DNA from: an uncultured Collinsella sp.
Lineage (GTDB): Bacteria > Actinomycetota > Coriobacteriia > Coriobacteriales > Coriobacteriaceae
NCBI GenBank assembly: GCA_905198825.1
Contig: CAJKEF010000022.1
Coordinates: 1 to 10,587, forward strand
Length of the DNA: 10,587 nt
Reading direction: 5' to 3'
A program made the translations under genes and the position numbers. Below the pieces are notes generated by a model. It made no database searches and had not been told where the DNA came from. It worked only from the letters and a program-made list of their open reading frames with translations. Of this stretch, positions 6,926-10,587 are shown in pieces (within the stretch, counting starts at the first letter, position 1; each line of letters begins with the position of its first letter).

Positions 6926-7247
6926 GAGTAGTTTCGTAGTGCATAAGTCACGAAAATAGTCAAGTCATGTCTGTTTAAACAAAATAGCGGCAGTACAAGC
7001 GCATTCGAGCTTGCCTAAAATCGATATTAATGAACAGCCTGCTTGTATCTGTAAAATGAATGGCTTGATGAGCGACGCCTTAGCGTGTAATGAGTCAAAA
7101 AGCAGTAACGTAATCAACTTGTAACAAACCTAGACGTTTAAACAAATAATCCAACCTTTTGCGGATTTAGCTATAATTCCACAAACCAAACAGGTATACT
7201 CCTTTCATGTCGTGTAGGAAATACGTAGACAAAAAGGAGGTTATGTG
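6926..7247 (+). promoter_or_regulatory. AT-rich upstream control region of the mannose PTS operon
   Basis: This 322-base stretch has no supportable gene and is clearly more AT-rich than its flanks. It holds two copies of GTTTAAACAAA (6973-6983 and 7136-7146), the first within the perfect palindrome TGTTTAAACA. It also holds a TATAAT box at 7172-7177, a small hairpin at 7208-7231, and the AAGGAGG ribosome site at 7234-7240. No -24/-12 sigma-54 promoter, often seen before mannose PTS operons in Firmicutes, was found by eye. The first 200 bases contain only weak short hairpins (for example CAAGC/GCTTG at 6996-7013). Confidence 0.55.
7172..7177 (+). promoter_or_regulatory. Putative -10 box (TATAAT) for manXYZ
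   Basis: A perfect TATAAT lies 71 bases before the manX start, in the right orientation and in AT-rich DNA. No good -35 box lies 16-18 bases upstream, and there is no TG extension, so the promoter may depend on an activator. A transcript from here would have a leader of about 60-65 bases. Confidence 0.45.
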
Positions 7248-8237
7248 ATGGTAAGTATTGTTCTTGCTAGCCACGGGGACTTGGCAGCTGGAATCAAGCA
7301 GACGGGCTCGATGGTCTTTGGCGATCAGCCGTCTGTAGCCGTGGTCTCGCTCGAGCCGAGCATGGGACCCGACGACTTCCGTGCCAAGGTCGAGGAAGCA
7401 GTCGCTTCCTTCGAGGACCAGGAGCAGGTGCTCTTCCTCGTTGATCTGTGGGGCGGCACGCCGTTCAACCAGATCAGCGGGCTCATCGAGGGCCACGATT
7501 CCTGGGCTATCGTCACCGGTGTCAACCTGCCTATGCTCATCGAGGCATATTCGCAGCGCTTTGACGCAAAGAACACTGCACATGCGATCGCAAAACATCT
7601 CGTGACTGAGGCTAAGGCTGGCGTGCGCGTCAAGCCCGAGTCTCTGGAGCCCGAGGAGAAGAAGCCGGCTGCGGCCGCCGCTGCTCCTGCAGGCGCCATC
7701 CCTCCGGGAACGGTCATCGGCGATGGGCACATCAAGATCGCCCACGTCCGTATCGACACCCGTCTGCTTCATGGTCAGGTGGCCACCACGTGGACCAAGC
7801 AGATCAACCCCAACCGCATCATCGTGGTTTCCGACGGCGTTGCTCACGACGAGCTCCGCAAGACCATGATCGAGCAGGCTGCCCCTCCGGGAGTCCATGC
7901 CAACGTCGTGCCTATCAAGAAGATGGCCGAGGTCGTCAAGGACACGCGTTTTGGTGACACCAAGGCCATGCTGCTCTTCGAGAACCCGCAGGATCTGCTC
8001 AAGGCCATCGAGGCCGGCGTCGACATCAAGGAAGTCAACATCGGTTCCATGGCTCACTCCAAGGGCAAGGTCGTCGTCACCAACGCCGTCGCTATGGGCG
8101 ATGACGACGTTAAGACCCTCGAGGCCCTCAAGGCCAAGGGCGTCAAGTTCGAGGTCCGCAAGGTTCCTTCGGATGCCTCCGAGGATCTCGACGCCATGTT
8201 GAAGAAAGCTAAGGCCGAACTGGCCGCTCAAGCATAG
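7248..8237 (+). CDS. manX: Mannose-family PTS component EIIAB
   Basis: 329 residues. ATG 7248 is preferred over GTG 7245 because AAGGAGG ends 7 bases before it. The EIIA domain (about 1-130) opens with VSIVLASHGDLA, placing the phosphorylated His at position 9, and contains the family motif DLWGGTPFN. An Ala/Pro-rich hinge (about 137-163) leads to the EIIB domain, whose RIDTRLLHGQVATTW carries the second phosphorylated His at 175, the same number as in E. coli ManX. The protein takes phosphate from HPr on His9, passes it to His175, and then to the sugar carried by EIIC/EIID; it is cytoplasmic and docks on the membrane. It is the first gene of a tight operon (manY 18 bases downstream). The sugar could be mannose, glucose, glucosamine or a related hexose; sequence alone does not settle it. 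In lactic acid bacteria the equivalent is called manL. Confidence 0.95.
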   Translation: MVSIVLASHGDLAAGIKQTGSMVFGDQPSVAVVSLEPSMGPDDFRAKVEEAVASFEDQEQVLFLVDLWGGTPFNQISGLIEGHDSWAIVTGVNLPMLIEAYSQRFDAKNTAHAIAKHLVTEAKAGVRVKPESLEPEEKKPAAAAAAPAGAIPPGTVIGDGHIKIAHVRIDTRLLHGQVATTWTKQINPNRIIVVSDGVAHDELRKTMIEQAAPPGVHANVVPIKKMAEVVKDTRFGDTKAMLLFENPQDLLKAIEAGVDIKEVNIGSMAHSKGKVVVTNAVAMGDDDVKTLEALKAKGVKFEVRKVPSDASEDLDAMLKKAKAELAAQA

Positions 8238-8255
8238 TAAAGGAGGGTCCGATAC

Positions 8256-9074
8256 ATGTCTGCAATCACTATTCTGCTTGTTGCGATTGTCGCGTTGCTT
8301 GCCGGTATGGAAGGCATTCTGGATGAGTTCCAGTTCCATCAGCCGCTCGTGGCATGCACGCTTATCGGTCTCGTAACCGGTCACCTTCAGGAGGGCATCC
8401 TCCTGGGCGGTTCGCTCCAGATGATGGCCCTTGGCTGGGCTAACGTCGGCGCCGCCGTCGCGCCTGACGCCGCTCTGGCCTCGGTCGCTTCTTCGATCAT
8501 CATGGTGCTCGCCCTCAACGGCGGCGCCACTGATTCGGCCAAGGCCGTTACCGCGGCCATCGCCGTCGCCGTCCCGCTGTCGGTCGCTGGTCTGTTCCTG
8601 ACCATGATCTGCCGTACCATTGCTACCGCTATCGCTCACGCCATGGACGGTTGCGCCGAGAAGGGCGACTTCTCCGGCATCGAGCGCTGGCAGTACGCTG
8701 CCATCCTCATGCAGGGCCTTCGTATCGCCATCCCGGCAGTACTTCTGTGCGTTATCCCGGCCGAGGCTGTTACCAACGCGCTTAACGCTATGCCCGACTG
8801 GCTGTCCGGCGGCATGGCCGTCGGCGGCGGCATGGTCGCTTCCGTCGGTTACGCCATGGTCATCAACATGATGGCCACCAAGGAGACCTGGCCGTTCTTC
8901 ATCCTCGGCTTTGTCCTTGCTGCCATCCCTCAGCTCACGCTGATCGCCCTTGGCCTCATCGGCATCTCCCTTGCCCTCATCTACCTTGGTCTTAAGGATC
9001 TGGCCAAGCAGGGTGGCGGCACGGGCGGTGGCTCCGGCGACCCGCTCGGCGACATTCTGAACGATTACGAGTAG
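8256..9074 (+). CDS. manY: Mannose-family PTS membrane component EIIC
   Basis: 272 residues, ATG 8256 behind AGGAGGG. The protein is strongly hydrophobic with many helices and contains the EIIC hallmarks GSLQMMALGWANVGAAVAPD (about 52-71) and a GGGMVASVGYAMVINMM segment. EIIC and EIID together form the sugar-translocating membrane complex, EIIC holding the transport domain. Length is close to E. coli ManY (about 266). The C-terminus is a Gly-rich tail ending DPLGDILNDYE, a form I associate with Gram-positive mannose PTS EIIC proteins rather than the enterobacterial one. It sits 18 bases after manX and 16 bases before manZ, with a ribosome site before each. The substrate is most likely mannose or glucose, but sorbose- or galactosamine-type relatives cannot be excluded without comparison. 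Confidence 0.95.
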   Translation: MSAITILLVAIVALLAGMEGILDEFQFHQPLVACTLIGLVTGHLQEGILLGGSLQMMALGWANVGAAVAPDAALASVASSIIMVLALNGGATDSAKAVTAAIAVAVPLSVAGLFLTMICRTIATAIAHAMDGCAEKGDFSGIERWQYAAILMQGLRIAIPAVLLCVIPAEAVTNALNAMPDWLSGGMAVGGGMVASVGYAMVINMMATKETWPFFILGFVLAAIPQLTLIALGLIGISLALIYLGLKDLAKQGGGTGGGSGDPLGDILNDYE

Positions 9075-9090
9075 GAGGGGAGTGATACAT

Positions 9091-10011
9091 ATGGCAGAGA
9101 ACAAGATTCAGCTCACCAAGGCTGACCGTAAGAAGGTTTGCTTCCGTCATCAGTTCCTTCAGGGCTCGTGGAACTACGAGCGTATGCAGAACGGCGGCTG
9201 GTGCTTCGCAATGATCCCTGCGATCAAGAAGCTCTACACCAGCAAGGATGACCAGATTGCCGCTCTTAAGCGCCACCTGGAGTTCTATAACACCCACCCC
9301 TATGTTTCCGCCCCCGTCATTGGCGTTACCCTCGCCCTCGAGGAGGAGCGCGCCAACGGTGCTCCGATCGATGACGTCGCCATCCAGGGCGTCAAGGTCG
9401 GTATGATGGGCCCGCTCGCCGGCGTCGGTGACCCCGTCTTCTGGTTCACCCTTCGCCCGATTCTGGGCGCTCTGGGCGCTTCCCTGGCCATGTCCGGCAG
9501 CATCGTCGGTCCGCTGCTGTTCTTCTTCGCGTGGAACATCATCCGTTACGCTTTCCTGTGGTACACGCAGGAGTTTGGCTACAAGGTCGGCTCCTCCATC
9601 GCCAAGGACCTCTCCGGTGGTCTGATGGGCAAGGTCACCGAGGGCGCTTCCATCCTGGGTATGTTCATCATCGGTGCCCTGGTCGAGCGCTGGGTGTCCA
9701 TTTCCTTCACCCCGATCGTCTCCACGGTCAAGCAGTCTGCTGGCGCCTTTATCGACTGGGCTAGCCTGCCCTCCGGTTCCGAGGGTATCAAGGAAGCGCT
9801 GACGATGTACAACTCCGTCGGTGCTACCGCCCTTGATCAGATGAAGGTCACCACGCTTCAGGCCAACCTCGATCAGCTCATCCCCGGCCTTGCCGCCGTG
9901 TGCCTGACCCTGCTGGTCTGCAAGCTCCTCAAGAAGAAGGTCAGCCCGATCGTCATCATCCTGGCTCTCTTCGCAGTCGGCATCATCGGTCGCTTCTGCG
10001 GCTTCATGTAA
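9091..10011 (+). CDS. manZ: Mannose-family PTS membrane component EIID
   Basis: 306 residues. ATG 9091 is chosen over the in-frame GTG 9082 because AGGAGGGG ends only one base before the GTG. The N-terminal half carries the EIID signature, FLQGSWNYERMQNGGWCFAM (22-41) followed by PAIKKLY, and later GPLAGVGDPVFWFT (108-120). Hydrophobic helices follow, and the last runs to the C-terminus. A segment at about 212-258, including SLPSGSEGIKEALTMYN, makes it longer than E. coli ManZ (about 283-286) and comparable to the EIID of lactic acid bacteria. With EIIC it forms the membrane channel. Codons favour C-ending forms and AAG strongly across manXYZ, as expected for highly expressed genes. The operon ends here, before the hairpin at 10068-10103. 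Confidence 0.95.
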   Translation: MAENKIQLTKADRKKVCFRHQFLQGSWNYERMQNGGWCFAMIPAIKKLYTSKDDQIAALKRHLEFYNTHPYVSAPVIGVTLALEEERANGAPIDDVAIQGVKVGMMGPLAGVGDPVFWFTLRPILGALGASLAMSGSIVGPLLFFFAWNIIRYAFLWYTQEFGYKVGSSIAKDLSGGLMGKVTEGASILGMFIIGALVERWVSISFTPIVSTVKQSAGAFIDWASLPSGSEGIKEALTMYNSVGATALDQMKVTTLQANLDQLIPGLAAVCLTLLVCKLLKKKVSPIVIILALFAVGIIGRFCGFM

Positions 10012-10061
10012 GCACGCTTCGGCTTAAGACCGAGAATTGCTAGGCAAGGGCTTTTGAGCCA

Positions 10062-10091
10062 TTGAAACGGACCGCACCCGGTGGGTACACT
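10062..10091 (+). promoter_or_regulatory. Putative promoter of manO (TTGAAA-N18-TACACT)
   Basis: TTGAAA (10062-10067) and TACACT (10086-10091) are separated by 18 bases, and a start about 7 bases later would give a leader of roughly 35 bases to ATG 10132. The -10 box lies in the loop of the terminator hairpin, so promoter and terminator occupy the same DNA. Confidence 0.5.
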
Positions 10092-10115
10092 GGATGCGGT
10101 CCGATTGTTTTATTT
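10068..10115 (+). terminator. Probable terminator of manXYZ
   Basis: CGGACCGCA (10068-10076) pairs perfectly with TGCGGTCCG (10095-10103), followed by the T-rich ATTGTTTTATTT. It lies 56 bases after the manZ stop and before manO. The 18-base loop is long for a terminator, so read-through into manO is possible. Confidence 0.7.
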
Positions 10116-10131
10116 GGAGGGCGAGGCGCGC

Positions 10132-10530
10132 ATGGCGCAATCTCAGAACAGCACGGTCGATCTGGCAACGCCGGCAACCTGCCTGATGGGGCTTACCAGC
10201 CACGGTAACGTGATGGTGGGCAATAAGGCGTTCGAGTACTATAACGAGCGCAATCCCGAGGATTATATTCAAATCCCGTGGGACGAGGTCGACTATATTG
10301 CCGCCGAGGTTTTACGCGGCACCAAGAAGATCACGCGTTTTGCCATCTTCACCAAGGACAACGGTCACTTTACGTTTTCCACGCGCGACGACAAAGAGAC
10401 GCTTCGTGCGGTCCGTAAGTACGTTGACGAGGATAAACTCGTGCGTTCGCCCGACTTTATCGATGTAACGGCCAAGGGTGCCAAGAGCATCCCCTCCGTT
10501 ATCAAAAACCTCTTCCACAAAGGCAACTAG
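10132..10530 (+). CDS. manO: DUF956 family protein ManO, mannose PTS companion
   Basis: 132 residues. ATG 10132 is chosen because GGAGG lies about 11 bases upstream; the in-frame GTG at 10081 falls inside the preceding terminator hairpin. It is a small soluble protein with no membrane helix or signal. The features I recognise as DUF956 are TCLMGLTSHGNVMVGNKAFE (16-35), YIQIPWDEVDYIAAEV (45-60) and FAIFTKDNGHFTFSTRD. DUF956 genes (manO) lie directly after mannose PTS genes in many Firmicutes, as here. Their biochemical role is not established; a regulatory or accessory role for the transporter is inferred from that linkage. A separate promoter may let it be expressed independently of manXYZ. 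Confidence 0.88.
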   Translation: MAQSQNSTVDLATPATCLMGLTSHGNVMVGNKAFEYYNERNPEDYIQIPWDEVDYIAAEVLRGTKKITRFAIFTKDNGHFTFSTRDDKETLRAVRKYVDEDKLVRSPDFIDVTAKGAKSIPSVIKNLFHKGN

Positions 10531-10539
10531 TCGCTGGGT

Positions 10540-10587
10540 AGTCGTTGGGGACGTTCTTAAACGACTAGTCATCAAAGAACGTCCCCA
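10540..10587. terminator. Strong inverted repeat after manO, cut by window end
   Basis: TGGGGACGTTCTT (10546-10558) pairs perfectly with AAGAACGTCCCCA (10575-10587) around a 16-base loop holding the palindrome GACTAGTC. Position fits termination after manO, but the window ends at the last stem base, so a T run cannot be seen. A competing pairing, AGTCGTT (10540-10546) with AACGACT (10560-10566), also exists. It could instead be a dispersed palindromic repeat. Confidence 0.6.

Noticed and set aside
6926..7247. Sigma-54 promoter for the mannose PTS, as in some Firmicutes
   Set aside because: No TGGCAC-N5-TTGC-like element was seen, whereas a perfect TATAAT is present.
7167..9104. 645-codon open frame on the minus strand opposite manXY
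   Set aside because: It is a mirror of strongly biased high-GC codons; manX and manY on the plus strand carry clear PTS motifs, phosphorylation sites and ribosome sites.
10540..10587. H-type pseudoknot formed by the two stems after manO
   Set aside because: The first connecting loop would have zero length across a 12-13-bp stem, which is sterically implausible; the stems are better read as alternatives.
1..10587. tRNA, rRNA, CRISPR array, insertion sequence or phage genes
   Set aside because: No cloverleaf, regularly spaced repeats, transposase or integrase motifs were found on either strand.

Overview
This window is high-GC, gene-dense bacterial DNA. I read it as Actinomycetota, most likely a gut Coriobacteriia such as Collinsella. 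The reasons are strong G/C third-position bias, many Fe-S/flavin oxidoreductase features, and a Gram-positive-style mannose PTS (with ManO) in a high-GC background. The genus is an inference from style, not from a marker gene.

Layout. (1) 1-1444, minus strand: most of a membrane-anchored surface protein with a very acidic cytoplasmic N-terminus; its C-terminus lies outside the window. (2) 1580-3417, minus strand: a TetR-family regulator followed by a nine-helix, tryptophan-rich membrane protein (DUF5692-like), closed by a strong terminator. (3) 3418-3605: a divergent control region with two copies of the same inverted repeat, TTGAC-N5-GTCAA, probably the TetR operators. (4) 3606-6842, plus strand: a 925-residue multi-cluster Fe-S flavoprotein (GltD-like FAD/NAD(P)H core with extra Fe-S modules at both ends), then hypA with an unusual acidic tail, closed by a long-stem terminator. 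(5) 6926-7247: an AT-rich leader with a paired GTTTAAACAAA motif and a perfect -10 box. (6) 7248-10011: a mannose-family PTS operon, EIIAB-EIIC-EIID (manXYZ). (7) 10062-10530: a terminator that encloses a promoter, then manO (DUF956). (8) 10540-10587: competing hairpins at the window edge.

How they work together. The mannose PTS is a textbook unit: EIIAB relays phosphate from HPr through His9 and His175 to a sugar brought in by the EIIC/EIID membrane complex, and ManO is its usual companion. The least understood part is the divergent TetR / membrane protein / Fe-S flavoprotein locus. The shared control region suggests an inducible redox system in which a soluble NAD(P)H-linked electron carrier and an uncharacterised membrane protein answer to one regulator. 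Its substrate cannot be read from the sequence.
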